From NCBI RefSeq assembly GCF_000299395.1, contig NC_018656.1, positions 248,001-312,000 on the forward strand: a stretch of 64,000 nt of DNA, given 5' to 3'. Source of the stretch: Candidatus Nitrosopumilus sediminis. GTDB taxonomy: Archaea; Thermoproteota; Nitrososphaeria; Nitrososphaerales; Nitrosopumilaceae. Position numbers and translations under genes: made by a program. Numbering within the stretch: position 1 is the first letter of the stretch; each line of letters begins with the position of its first letter. Positions 1 to 8,580 of this stretch are shown here, piece by piece. Below the pieces are notes generated by a model. The model did no database searches and was not told the origin of the DNA. It saw nothing but the letters and a program-made list of their open reading frames with translations.

Positions 1-12
1 GCCCTCTTAATT

Positions 13-360
13 TTAAAAAATTCCAAACTTACTTGATTCCATCTCTTCTTTTATGGCTAGCTTAAATCTGGGCGATTTAGTTTCTACATTTTTTGTTAGC
101 CATGCCAAAAATTTCTTATCTGTGTTTTTCCCCTTCAATTTCTCAAAATCCATACCCATCATTTCTGCCAATTTTTCAATTAGAGATTTGTTTATGCTTA
201 ACACAAAAAAGTGCCAACCAAAAGCAAATTCCGAGTCTGTCATTACAAAATCATCTTCTCCATGTACCATTTCTTCTAAAAGTGATAACTGATGAGTTAA
301 TGCTTTACTAGTTTTATCATAATCTACTGCAGAAACATTGATGTTCAATCGATTCTCCAT
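13..360 (-). CDS. Conserved hypothetical protein, 115 aa
   Basis: I do not recognise the family. The protein is soluble and mixed charged, with no signal peptide or membrane segment. A helical, basic C-terminal half (KFLAWLTKNVETKSPRFKLAIKEE) follows a hydrophobic middle (FAFGWHFFVLSINKSLIEKL). The start at 360 was preferred over the ATG seven codons upstream because a TATA-like stretch (TTTTATTT on the minus strand, near 380-388) lies about 25 nt before it, the spacing expected for a leaderless archaeal mRNA. It is followed at the window edge by unknown sequence. Existence is likely; function is unknown. Confidence 0.65.
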   Translation of the reverse strand: MENRLNINVSAVDYDKTSKALTHQLSLLEEMVHGEDDFVMTDSEFAFGWHFFVLSINKSLIEKLAEMMGMDFEKLKGKNTDKKFLAWLTKNVETKSPRFKLAIKEEMESSKFGIF

Positions 361-400
361 ATTTTGTTTACACAAAAACAAAATAAAAGGATTACACAGG

Positions 401-1162
401 TTATTCTTTTAATAAATATTCAAAATCTATGTCAAAATGCATCTTCATAATGTTGATGTATGTCTTAATGGATTCTGGAATTTCATCTCCACACACGACT
501 CCTAATTTCTTTGCATTTATCCAGATTACTAATGTTTGTATGATTGTTAGAAATCGATCATTTTTAATTTCTGGTGATCCAATTGCTTTGGTATATCTTT
601 CTGCAAATTCCCATGCTGTCACAAAATCAACACATTTTACACCAAAAATTGCCAACAACTGTTCTTGCATGCTTTGTGCTTTTTTGAATGGGACTTTATT
701 CAAAATATATGGAAAATCTACCTTGTCTGGAAGACAATCTGGAAGAGGTCCCCAAATTGTGATTATTTTTGTTTCAGGTTTCAATTTTCCAAATTTTTCT
801 ATCATTTGATTAATTACAGTCTCATCAGTAAACCAAAATAAAATAACTGAAGCATCTGAGATCTCTGATTCTTCTATGTTTTGACAAATTAATTCTGCGT
901 TAATTTTTTTATTCTCCAGAATTTTCTTTGTATGTTCTATTTTTTCTAAGTTATTGTCAATTCCTACTGCTTTCTTCACTCCAAATTCATTGACGGCTAT
1001 CTCGATTCCTTTTTCGTCACTGCATCCTAAATGATAGAAAATATCATCTTTATCTAAATTCACAAATTTGAAAATTTCTCTAAAAGATTTTTCAGGCAAT
1101 TGAACGTCTTCACCATTAAGTAAATTATCTGGAAGTGTTTCTAAATATTCTTCAATTTTCAT
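401..1162 (-). CDS. SAM-dependent methyltransferase-like protein
   Basis: A 253-residue soluble protein with a Rossmann methyltransferase-like core. Motif I is degenerate (FYHLGCSDEKG, about residues 43-53) and is followed by the acidic strand end VGIDNN that normally contacts the ribose of S-adenosylmethionine. Further on are a short SDASVILFWFT strand and KPETKIITIWGPLPD, fitting motifs post-I to III. The C-terminal third (about 175-253) is helical and not recognised. The glycine-poor motif I leaves open whether it still binds SAM. It stands between the unknown 115-residue gene and UPF0147 on the same strand. The substrate cannot be read from the sequence. Confidence 0.6.
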   Translation of the reverse strand: MKIEEYLETLPDNLLNGEDVQLPEKSFREIFKFVNLDKDDIFYHLGCSDEKGIEIAVNEFGVKKAVGIDNNLEKIEHTKKILENKKINAELICQNIEESEISDASVILFWFTDETVINQMIEKFGKLKPETKIITIWGPLPDCLPDKVDFPYILNKVPFKKAQSMQEQLLAIFGVKCVDFVTAWEFAERYTKAIGSPEIKNDRFLTIIQTLVIWINAKKLGVVCGDEIPESIKTYINIMKMHFDIDFEYLLKE

Positions 1163-1187
1163 TATAACTAGTACTTTAAACGAGAAT

Positions 1188-1457
1188 TTATTCTCTTATG
1201 CTTTCTAATTTTGAAACTGCTTGCCATAATTGTGTTCTAACGTATGAAGGCATGTTTGGATCTTGTGTAACATCATCTAGTAAACTAATTGTATTTGCTG
1301 CTCTAACTGATAATGAATATTCTGGATTATTAAGATCTGTAATTAAATCGGTGATTGATTTTTTAATTGTTTTTGGAGTTGAATTGCTTGCAGTAATTTG
1401 CTCTAATGTTTCAATTGCCTCTTTCATTGATTTTTTATTTTGATCATCGTCAGCCAT
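1188..1457 (-). CDS. UPF0147 family protein
   Basis: An 89-residue all-helical protein matching the archaeal UPF0147 family, with the conserved core LEQITAS..TPKTIKKSITDLI..LNNPEYSLSVRAANTISLLDD..QDPNMPSYVRTQLW. The family is widespread and usually single-copy in archaea, with no settled function. The gene is 25 bp upstream of the methyltransferase-like gene on the same strand and 36 bp from the Rieske gene. Family assignment is from memory of the conserved segment; no biochemical role is inferred. Confidence 0.8.
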   Translation of the reverse strand: MADDDQNKKSMKEAIETLEQITASNSTPKTIKKSITDLITDLNNPEYSLSVRAANTISLLDDVTQDPNMPSYVRTQLWQAVSKLESIRE

Positions 1458-1493
1458 TTTTTACACCTTTTCTTAAAAATTAGAAGTATATAG

Positions 1494-1802
1494 TTACATC
1501 TCTACAAATACATTGTCTGATTCGACAACAACATTGTATGATGTTAAATCTCTAATTTTTGCTGGGAATTTAACTAGTTTTCCAGTTTTACAATCAAATT
1601 CTGCTGCATGCCATCCACAAGTAATAGTACAACCATCTAATTTCCCTTCGGATAAACTTGCACCTGAGTGTGTACATGAATCATCTGTCGCACAATACTC
1701 TCCATTGATATTTGCAACTAAAACATCTCTTCCATCAATCGATACCTTAATCATTTTTCCTGGTTGGATATCTGAAGTTTTTCCAGCTATAATTTTCCCC
1801 AT
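1494..1802 (-). CDS. Rieske [2Fe-2S] ferredoxin-like protein
   Basis: A 102-residue soluble stand-alone Rieske domain. The cluster ligands are visible as Cys43-Thr-His45 (CTHSGA) and Cys62-Gly-Trp-His65 (CGWHAAEF), the CxH...CxxH pattern that binds [2Fe-2S] through two Cys and two His. There is no signal peptide or membrane anchor, so this is a cytoplasmic electron carrier like those feeding oxygenases, not the membrane bc1-type subunit. No oxygenase gene is adjacent; the partner is unknown. The strand runs with UPF0147 downstream. Confidence 0.88.
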   Translation of the reverse strand: MGKIIAGKTSDIQPGKMIKVSIDGRDVLVANINGEYCATDDSCTHSGASLSEGKLDGCTITCGWHAAEFDCKTGKLVKFPAKIRDLTSYNVVVESDNVFVEM

Positions 1803-1835
1803 TGAAGTTTTTATCTAATTATTCTTAATAATTTT

Positions 1836-2630
1836 TTGGATATGATGGAAATAAAAATTAGAGATGCTAATAATTTGGATAAAATTCCAATTTTGAAATT
1901 CTGTAAAAATACTTTTTCTTGGGGTGATTATATTGAACATGTTTGGGATTATTGGCTATCTGAAGGGAATTTGTTTTTGGCCCAAAATCAATATCCAGTT
2001 GGGTTTTGTCATGCAGTTTATTCCAAAGATCAAATTTGGATCGAGGGAATTAGAATCGATCCTAAATATCGTCGTCATAATATTGCATCAAAACTAGTAA
2101 AGCATGCTGAAACAATTGGGATGAAAAAAAATCTCCATTTTTCTTTCATGCTTATAGATACTGAAAATTCTGAATCTTTATGCATGGCTAATTCTCTAAA
2201 TTATAATATTTTTCAAACTTGGAATTTCTATTCTCTAGAACCAAAAACCAATCCAAATCATAATGTTACATTTGTAAAATCTCTCAATTTGAAACTTTAT
2301 TCCCACTATGTAAAATCCTGGAGATGGCTTCCCTTTGATGATGAAACATTGACGTCACTCTATAAAAAAAACTGTATTGTAAAATCTGATATGAATGGAA
2401 AAAATTCCATTGCACTTCTTACTGACTCGGAACATTTTGATAACACTTTAATCGTTACACTATTTTCAAATTCAAGTGAATCTGCATTGGAAGTTATTTC
2501 ATTTTTACAAAATTTTGGTATTGAAAAAAACTATGAACGTATTCAAATTTTAACTAGGGAGAAATTGCCAAATTTTAATTCATTAGAATATAAAATTTCG
2601 TTTCATTTAATGAAAAAAACTCTAGTTTGA
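1836..2630 (+). CDS. GNAT family N-acetyltransferase-like protein
   Basis: A 264-residue protein whose N-terminal half (about residues 5-135) follows the GNAT fold. The acetyl-CoA pyrophosphate loop region reads IRIDPKYRRHNIASKLVKHAE (R-x-x-x-I/G-A motif near residues 75-95), preceded by the strand IWIEGIRID. The C-terminal half is a second, more divergent domain that may be a degenerate GNAT repeat. The natural start may be any of the closely spaced ATGs at 1836-1845. It converges with the fumarylacetoacetase-like gene, with stop codons overlapping by 9 nt. The acceptor substrate is unknown. Confidence 0.75.
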   Translation: MDMMEIKIRDANNLDKIPILKFCKNTFSWGDYIEHVWDYWLSEGNLFLAQNQYPVGFCHAVYSKDQIWIEGIRIDPKYRRHNIASKLVKHAETIGMKKNLHFSFMLIDTENSESLCMANSLNYNIFQTWNFYSLEPKTNPNHNVTFVKSLNLKLYSHYVKSWRWLPFDDETLTSLYKKNCIVKSDMNGKNSIALLTDSEHFDNTLIVTLFSNSSESALEVISFLQNFGIEKNYERIQILTREKLPNFNSLEYKISFHLMKKTLV

Positions 2631-3497
2631 TTTTATAATTTTTATTGTATTGTTTAAAATTCCCAAACTCTCAATTTCCATTTCTACTTTATCCCCATCT
2701 TTTAAAAACACTGCATTTGGTTTATTCAGCATTACTCCTGCAGGAGTCCCTGTAGAAATGATGTCTCCTTTTTCTAATGTCATTACTTTAGAAATTTTTG
2801 AAACAATTTCTGGAATTTTAATAAACATGTTATTTGATGAAGAATTTTGCCTTAATTCCCCATTGACCTTTGTAGTCATTTTTAGATTTTGCGGATTTTG
2901 GATTTCATCTTTAGTTGTAATCCATGGTCCACATGGTGCAAAAGAATCAAAACTTTTCCCCCTTGTGAACTGCTTATCCTTGAATTGAATATCTCTTGCA
3001 GAAACATCATTGAATACCATATATCCAAAAATTGCATTAGGTGCATCCTCAATGCTGATATTCTTACAATTTTTTCCGATAATCAAGGCTAATTCTATTT
3101 CATAATCTAACTGTGTAACAAAATCTGGGCAAGCAATATCTGAATTTGTACTGTTTAATGTAGTCCGTGGTTTGATTACGATGGCTGGATCTTCAGGTGC
3201 TTGTAATCCTTGCTCTTTTGCGTGATCTACATAGTTAAATGCTAAACAAATTATCTTATTTGGATTTGGAATTGGTGCTAACAATTTGTATTTTGAAAGG
3301 TTCTCTTCATATGGCAAATCATTAATTTTATTTTTTATTTCATCATACCATCCATCAAAAAGAAAATCTTTTACATTTTGAGGAATGGGCACACCTGTCA
3401 AGTATGTAATTTCATCTTTTGTAGATACTTTATTTCCCTTAACAAAACCATATGTTTCATTGTTTTCACATGACAATCGTGCTATTTTCATACTCAA
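2622..3497 (-). CDS. Fumarylacetoacetate hydrolase family protein
   Basis: A 291-residue FAH-superfamily protein. Recognisable blocks are CLAFNYVDHAKEQG, the metal-ligand strand YEIELALIIGKNC, FNDVSARDIQ, GPWITTKDEI and GDIISTGTPAGV, the order found in 2-keto-acid hydrolases and acylpyruvases that use Mg2+ or Mn2+ to cleave or decarboxylate 1,3-dicarbonyl acids. The N-terminal about 75 residues form the usual small domain. The gene abuts gltX (start at 3497 or the ATG at 3491) and is probably the last gene of that transcript. The precise substrate is not readable from sequence. Confidence 0.88.
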   Translation of the reverse strand: MSMKIARLSCENNETYGFVKGNKVSTKDEITYLTGVPIPQNVKDFLFDGWYDEIKNKINDLPYEENLSKYKLLAPIPNPNKIICLAFNYVDHAKEQGLQAPEDPAIVIKPRTTLNSTNSDIACPDFVTQLDYEIELALIIGKNCKNISIEDAPNAIFGYMVFNDVSARDIQFKDKQFTRGKSFDSFAPCGPWITTKDEIQNPQNLKMTTKVNGELRQNSSSNNMFIKIPEIVSKISKVMTLEKGDIISTGTPAGVMLNKPNAVFLKDGDKVEMEIESLGILNNTIKIIKSN

Positions 3498-5207
3498 TCA
3501 CTTGTGTGTAAAAATTGCTTGATTCTGTGAATCTTTTCTACAATATCCAAATCTAACAAATTGAATTTCTTCCCCTTCTTTTAATTGTAGATAATGTGGC
3601 TCTGTATAAACGTCCAATTCCTCTAAACTATTTTCATTAAATTCGTCTCCGATGAACAGAGTTTTTGGAATTACCATTTTAATTTCATGTGCTGTCTTTT
3701 GAGGAACCCACTGTATTTTTACAATGTTAGTAGTTTCACCATTCTCTACAAATTCTCCTTCTAATTCTATTCCTGATTTTGTGATCAATACATTACCTAA
3801 ACCTAAAAGACGAATTTGTGTTCCTTCATCGATATTTTTTGCATCATCGCCTGAAATGTAAAAATTCCCATCGATCTCAATTTTTCTTTTTCCCATGTCA
3901 TTAATTGGATGGTTTTGAATTTCAACTGATGATATTGGTACATTTCGCACTGTGAGTTTTTTAGCATTACTTACCATGAATAACCTGATACTGTCTGCAT
4001 CTACAAATTTTCTGTTGAATGCTTCAAGTGAATCAAATGGTGCTAGGGTGTTTGCTTTGGTTAACCCCAAAGACATAATGAATTTCCTAATAGCTTCCGG
4101 TTTGATCCCTCTTCGTCTTAATGCCTCTAAAGTTGGCAACCTTGGGTCATCATACCATGAAACCTTGCCTTCTTCAATCAGAGGCTTGATGATTCTTTTC
4201 GAAATTGGCATTCCCTTGAATTCTAATCTTGAGAAAAATCCCTGTGAAGGCTTTCTCATGTGTAGTGCGTCTAAAATTGCATCAATCAACTCTTTTCTTA
4301 ACTCAAACTCCTTTGAACGAAATGCATGAGTAACTCCGTCAATGCTATCTTCTATGGCAACAGCCATATCATAACTTGGCCAAATTCGATATTTTTCTCC
4401 TAATGTGTAATGTTTTCCTTCAATAATTCTAAACAATACTGGATCTCGCATGACTGCATTATCTGCTTTCATATCCCCACGAAACCTTACAATTGCATCT
4501 CCTGGTTTAAATTTCTCATTCATCTTTTGCCAATTTTTATAATTTTTTTCAATATTCTCAGTACTGCATTTGCAAGCTTTTCTTTCTCTTCTATTCTTGC
4601 TAATGTCTTCTCTTTTACAAGTACAAACATAAGCTTTGCCTGAATTGATTAATTCAATTCCTTTTTCATAAAATATCTCCATGTCATCTGATGTATTTTT
4701 TACGGTATCGAATTCAATCCCTAACCACTCTAATCCTACTTTGATAGCTGCATGGTATTCCATTCTTTCTGCTTCTGGATTTGTGTCATCCATTCTTAGA
4801 ATAAATTTTCCATCATACATCTTGGCATATTCTGAATTGATGATAGCAGCTTTTGCATGACCAATGTGAGGATATCCATTAGGTTCAGGTGGAAATCTTG
4901 TTATGACTTTGCCTTGTTCTGCATCTTTTAGTTCTGGAAGCCCTTCCCTTTCTTTAATTTTCTCTTTAGGAATTAAAATCTCTGAAAAATTTTCTTTGAT
5001 TTCTTTCTCTTGTTCTTCTAATGACAACTGATTAACTGATGAAACAATTTCAGAAATTTCTGGAGATATTTCTTTTACTTTACTTCTAAGTTCTGCTTTT
5101 GTTCCCAGAATTTTTCCTAAAATTATTTTATCTCTAGTTTCTCCTTCATGCTCAAAAGCATTTTGAAGAGCCATTTTTCGAATTTCGTTCCTAAGTTCTT
5201 CATCCAT
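3498..5207 (-). CDS. gltX: Glutamyl-tRNA synthetase (archaeal type)
   Basis: A 569-residue class I aminoacyl-tRNA synthetase that charges glutamate onto tRNA. The HIGH-type signature is RFPPEPNGYPHIGHAKAA near residue 105 and the KMSKS counterpart is KGMPISKRIIKP near 330. The C-terminal third is the beta-barrel anticodon domain typical of archaeal/eukaryotic GluRS/GlnRS. A Cys-rich insertion (CTCKREDISKNRRERKACKC) near residue 200 fits a structural zinc site. In archaea this enzyme is normally non-discriminating or paired with GatDE for Gln-tRNA; no amidotransferase is in the window. It lies 21 bp after the prenyl synthase and directly before the FAH gene. Confidence 0.95.
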   Translation of the reverse strand: MDEELRNEIRKMALQNAFEHEGETRDKIILGKILGTKAELRSKVKEISPEISEIVSSVNQLSLEEQEKEIKENFSEILIPKEKIKEREGLPELKDAEQGKVITRFPPEPNGYPHIGHAKAAIINSEYAKMYDGKFILRMDDTNPEAERMEYHAAIKVGLEWLGIEFDTVKNTSDDMEIFYEKGIELINSGKAYVCTCKREDISKNRRERKACKCSTENIEKNYKNWQKMNEKFKPGDAIVRFRGDMKADNAVMRDPVLFRIIEGKHYTLGEKYRIWPSYDMAVAIEDSIDGVTHAFRSKEFELRKELIDAILDALHMRKPSQGFFSRLEFKGMPISKRIIKPLIEEGKVSWYDDPRLPTLEALRRRGIKPEAIRKFIMSLGLTKANTLAPFDSLEAFNRKFVDADSIRLFMVSNAKKLTVRNVPISSVEIQNHPINDMGKRKIEIDGNFYISGDDAKNIDEGTQIRLLGLGNVLITKSGIELEGEFVENGETTNIVKIQWVPQKTAHEIKMVIPKTLFIGDEFNENSLEELDVYTEPHYLQLKEGEEIQFVRFGYCRKDSQNQAIFTHK

Positions 5208-5228
5208 TCTAGTTCTTACCTATTACAA

Positions 5229-6209
5229 CTATACACTTCTTTTAACTACAAAATCTAGTAATGAAATTAATTCTATTTTGGCAGGGCTTGAATATTTTAC
5301 TAGTGATTTCTCGGCTTTTTCTGCGTATTTTAGAGCCTGTTTTCTCACATTTTGTTCAATCCCTAAGGATCTTATGACCTGTACAGCTTTATTGAGATCT
5401 GTTCTTGCAACTTTTGAATTTCCAAATGCTTTCAAAATAATTTTCTTGTCCTTCCCTTTTGCTAATTTAATTGCCATTAAAATTGGAAGTGATTTTTTAC
5501 CTTCTCTTAGATCATTACCTACTGGCTTCTTTGTAATTTTAGGATCTCCCATTACACCAATAAGATCATCAGTAATCTGAAATGCAATTCCTAAGTTTCT
5601 TCCAAATGATGAAAGATTTGAAATATCTTTTGGTTTATTTGTTGCACATATTGCCCCCATTGCACATGACACATCAAACAGTGCGGCTGTTTTTTTACCT
5701 ATCATTGTGATGTATTCTGCTTGTGAAGGAATTTTCTTTTCTTCTGCCATTTTTACATCAAGTAATTGCCCTTCACATATGTCTACACAAGCTTTGGAAA
5801 GTCTAGAAACAAGTTGCGTGGTTGCACTTGATGGTAATTTTGAATCAGTAATTACTTGAAATGCTTTTGAAAATAATACATCCCCTGCAAGAATTGCAAT
5901 TGGCATACCAAATTTTTTATGAACTGTTGGAACTCCATGACGCATATCATCATTATCCATAATGTCATCATGAACTAATGAGAAATTATGTACCATTTCT
6001 ACTGCACTTGCAGCTGGCATTGCATCGGAGATTTTGCCATGTAAAATTTGGCAGCTTCTAATTACCATGTATGGTCTAAGTCTTTTCCCTCCATTCACAA
6101 TAAGATGTCCGGCTGCATCATAGAGTTTTTTTGGATTTCCTTTTAATTTTGAGTTTAGATACTTGTTTACTATTTTTGCATTTTGTTCAATCTGTTTAGT
6201 CTTTTTCAT
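5229..6209 (-). CDS. Polyprenyl / geranylgeranyl diphosphate synthase
   Basis: A 326-residue trans-prenyltransferase that chain-elongates DMAPP with IPP, most likely to GGPP for archaeal membrane lipids. Both aspartate-rich motifs are present: DDIMDNDDMRHG (first, Mg2+-diphosphate binding, near residue 95) and DDLIGVMGDP (second, near 220), with the KRLRPYMV substrate-binding basic patch at about 40. The residues before the first motif (AVEMVHNFSLVHDD) set chain length but I cannot predict the exact product. The start overlaps the end of the IPP isomerase-like gene by 14 nt, so the two are translationally coupled. Confidence 0.92.
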   Translation of the reverse strand: MKKTKQIEQNAKIVNKYLNSKLKGNPKKLYDAAGHLIVNGGKRLRPYMVIRSCQILHGKISDAMPAASAVEMVHNFSLVHDDIMDNDDMRHGVPTVHKKFGMPIAILAGDVLFSKAFQVITDSKLPSSATTQLVSRLSKACVDICEGQLLDVKMAEEKKIPSQAEYITMIGKKTAALFDVSCAMGAICATNKPKDISNLSSFGRNLGIAFQITDDLIGVMGDPKITKKPVGNDLREGKKSLPILMAIKLAKGKDKKIILKAFGNSKVARTDLNKAVQVIRSLGIEQNVRKQALKYAEKAEKSLVKYSSPAKIELISLLDFVVKRSV

Positions 6210-6846
6210 TTACTAATCTCCATTTGTCATCTGGTAGATGAATTTTAATTGCTTTTTGCAATTCATCATGAACTTCACTGTTCATCCATGTAGATAAGAC
6301 ATTTGCATGCTTTTCAAGCATAGATTTGTTGGATTTTTCTAATAATTCTAATGCAATGAGCATCCATGGGCAATAATTTTCTGGATTTGTCTTTAATTCT
6401 GCAAGTAATTCTTTTGATGAAATCCATTTTATTTCATCAATTTCCCCCTCAATTTCTTTTAGTTCTGTAGATTTATCAATAACCCCAATTAATGTTCCAC
6501 AAATTTCATTTTCAGAACCAACCTCTTTGTAAGGAACATGATATTCAAATTTGTGCAGATAATCAAGAGTACCGTTAATTCCTAATTCTTCTGGCATTCT
6601 TCTTTCTCCTGAGGAAACATATGTTTCTGATTCTCTTGGATGACTAGCAAAAGTTCCATCCCAATCATTAGGCCATAGCATTTTCTCCTTAGCCCTTCTG
6701 GTTAGAACCAGTCTTCCTTCATTGTCAAACAACAGTGCTGTAAACGCTCTATGTAATTTTCCATTAGGCAAATGGCATTTTACTTTTTCTTCAGTTCCAA
6801 TTGGATTGTCATTTTCATCTACTAAAATTACAAATTCTTCAGACAT
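6196..6846 (-). CDS. idi: Isopentenyl-diphosphate isomerase type 1-like Nudix protein
   Basis: A 216-residue Nudix-fold protein of the type 1 IPP isomerase family, interconverting IPP and DMAPP. HRAFTALLFD, LLTRRAKEKMLWPNDWDG and the Nudix-like SSGERRMPEELGI are visible, as is the ENE stretch (SENEICGTLIG) matching the second catalytic acid region. The usual catalytic cysteine in the Cys-(Ser/Gly)-His-Pro motif is alanine here (Ala67-Ser-His-Pro). The start at 6846 was chosen over the one ten codons upstream because GAGGT lies 7 nt before it. It overlaps the kinase gene by 8 nt and sits in a complete isoprenoid run, supporting the role despite the substitution. Confidence 0.85.
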   Translation of the reverse strand: MSEEFVILVDENDNPIGTEEKVKCHLPNGKLHRAFTALLFDNEGRLVLTRRAKEKMLWPNDWDGTFASHPRESETYVSSGERRMPEELGINGTLDYLHKFEYHVPYKEVGSENEICGTLIGVIDKSTELKEIEGEIDEIKWISSKELLAELKTNPENYCPWMLIALELLEKSNKSMLEKHANVLSTWMNSEVHDELQKAIKIHLPDDKWRLVNEKD

Positions 6847-7591
6847 TTCTTTTACCTCTAAACAATGTTCCTTCAAATGTCCTATTTTTAACCGCTTTCA
6901 CAATTCTTTCAGGCTTGTTTCCATTTACAAAAAACACATTCAATCCTATCTTGGCAATCTTTGATGCTTCTTCCACTTTCCTAGACATTCCTCCGGTAAC
7001 ATCCATCTTGTTTTCTGAAATTGTTGCTCGTTCACCTTTTAACTCGTAAATTAATTTTTTTGATTTTAAATCTGAATACAATCCATCTTCATTTAATGCA
7101 AAAATACAAAGTCTGGGTTTGAGTATTTTTGCTATATGGGTCATTATTTTATCCCCTGAAAGAATGTATGTTTTTTTCTGACCATACCATAATGCATCTC
7201 CATATGTGACTGGAATCAAACCTGTTCTTGCAATTTTTGCAATTTCTTTAATTTTTTTAGTAATGGGTTTATTTCCTGACATAAAATCTGTTGGTGGAAG
7301 AGAATATGGATTTAATTTATTTTTTAGCATTGAATCTAAAATGATTTTATTTAATTCAATCATTGAATTTTTAACAATTGCAACTCCTCTTAGATCATAT
7401 TTTTTTTCTTTTGTATGCATATCATATTTTACCGACCAATAATGTCCATAGGAACCTCCTCCATGAACAATAATTATTGGTTCATTAATTTTCCTTAAAC
7501 TTTTAGAAATATTCTCAATGGCTTTTTTCCTTACTGATAATGGTTTTTCTTTATTTGTGATAATTGAACCGCCTAATTTTATCAGAATCAT
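6839..7591 (-). CDS. Isopentenyl phosphate kinase
   Basis: A 250-residue amino-acid-kinase-fold enzyme that phosphorylates isopentenyl phosphate to IPP, the hallmark of the archaeal modified mevalonate pathways. The N-terminal phosphate-binding KLGGSIITNKEKP, the HGGGSYGHYW motif (its second His fits the IPK-specific catalytic position), the LSGDKI segment and the C-terminal DVTGGMSRKVEEA nucleotide/substrate loop are all visible. It is flanked by mevalonate kinase upstream and the isomerase downstream, with overlapping or near-overlapping ends. The decarboxylation steps that would produce its substrate are not in the window. Confidence 0.92.
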   Translation of the reverse strand: MILIKLGGSIITNKEKPLSVRKKAIENISKSLRKINEPIIIVHGGGSYGHYWSVKYDMHTKEKKYDLRGVAIVKNSMIELNKIILDSMLKNKLNPYSLPPTDFMSGNKPITKKIKEIAKIARTGLIPVTYGDALWYGQKKTYILSGDKIMTHIAKILKPRLCIFALNEDGLYSDLKSKKLIYELKGERATISENKMDVTGGMSRKVEEASKIAKIGLNVFFVNGNKPERIVKAVKNRTFEGTLFRGKRNV

Positions 7592-7614
7592 GCTGTTCCA
7601 CTTTACCTGATCAA

Positions 7615-8556
7615 TTAAAAAGTATCCAGTCCTTTAAAATCAATTTTTACGGAAAAACAATCATAATTCTTATTTTTAAATTCATTCATGGTCTGTTCCA
7701 AATTTGATTCATTTGTAAGTGCAAAAATACATCCTCCTCCACCTGCCCCTGTAATTTTTGCGCCAAATGATTTGCTTTGACCTATTTGAATCATCTTTCT
7801 TAATTTTTCATTTGAAATTCCTAAAACTTCAAGATATTCTTGATTTTCTGTTATTTTGTTTCCTAGTTCTATGATGTTATTTTCTTTTAGCAATTCTGAA
7901 ACATCTTCTACTAATTTTGATTCTTTTTTACATAGTTCGGAAAATTCATCCTCGTTTTTTTCCTTAAACTGTTTTACACTGTCTACTATAGATTTGGTTG
8001 AATGCTCTATCTCGGAATTGGCTATTACAAGATGAAAATTGGGTTCATATTTTATTTTGTTAAACCCCTTTTTCTTATCATATTCCATAATTCCACCATA
8101 TGTGCAAACAGTACAATCTGCCCCTGATGTATTTTCAAAAATTGTCCTCTCAGCTTCTATTGCGAGCTTTAAAATTTCCTCTTTAGATGTTCTTTTGAAT
8201 AATCTTGAGATTGCAGCAGCGCCTGCAACACAACATGCAGATGATGACCCTAATCCTACACCTAATGGGATGTCTGATTCTACATAAACTTGAATTCCAG
8301 TATTTTGATTCTTAATCAATTTATTTGCTAAATAATAAAATGGTCTTAACGGAGAATTAATTTCTGAAATTTCTTTGTTGGGTTCTAACTCTAAATTCCC
8401 AATGTTTGATTTTATGGAAATTTTATTTTCTTGAATTGTTTCTGCAGTTACTGTAATTCTTTTATTTATTGCACACAGAATAGCTTTAACACCATATACT
8501 ACAAAATGCTCTCCAAAAAGAATCACTTTTGCCGGTGATGAAGCTTTAGATTTCAA
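7615..8556 (-). CDS. mvk: Mevalonate kinase
   Basis: A 313-residue GHMP kinase converting mevalonate to 5-phosphomevalonate. The three GHMP motifs are clear: the N-terminal SSPAKVILFGEHFVVYG, the ATP-loop PLGVGLGSSSACCVAGAAA (near residue 95), and the C-terminal KITGAGGGGCIFAL (near 265). Length is normal for archaeal mevalonate kinases. It is the third gene after S2 and enolase and directly precedes isopentenyl phosphate kinase (23 bp), so two kinases, an isomerase and a prenyl synthase of one pathway are consecutive. Confidence 0.94.
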   Translation of the reverse strand: MKSKASSPAKVILFGEHFVVYGVKAILCAINKRITVTAETIQENKISIKSNIGNLELEPNKEISEINSPLRPFYYLANKLIKNQNTGIQVYVESDIPLGVGLGSSSACCVAGAAAISRLFKRTSKEEILKLAIEAERTIFENTSGADCTVCTYGGIMEYDKKKGFNKIKYEPNFHLVIANSEIEHSTKSIVDSVKQFKEKNEDEFSELCKKESKLVEDVSELLKENNIIELGNKITENQEYLEVLGISNEKLRKMIQIGQSKSFGAKITGAGGGGCIFALTNESNLEQTMNEFKNKNYDCFSVKIDFKGLDTF

Positions 8557-8580
8557 TAGTATACTTTAAAATTCTAAAAA

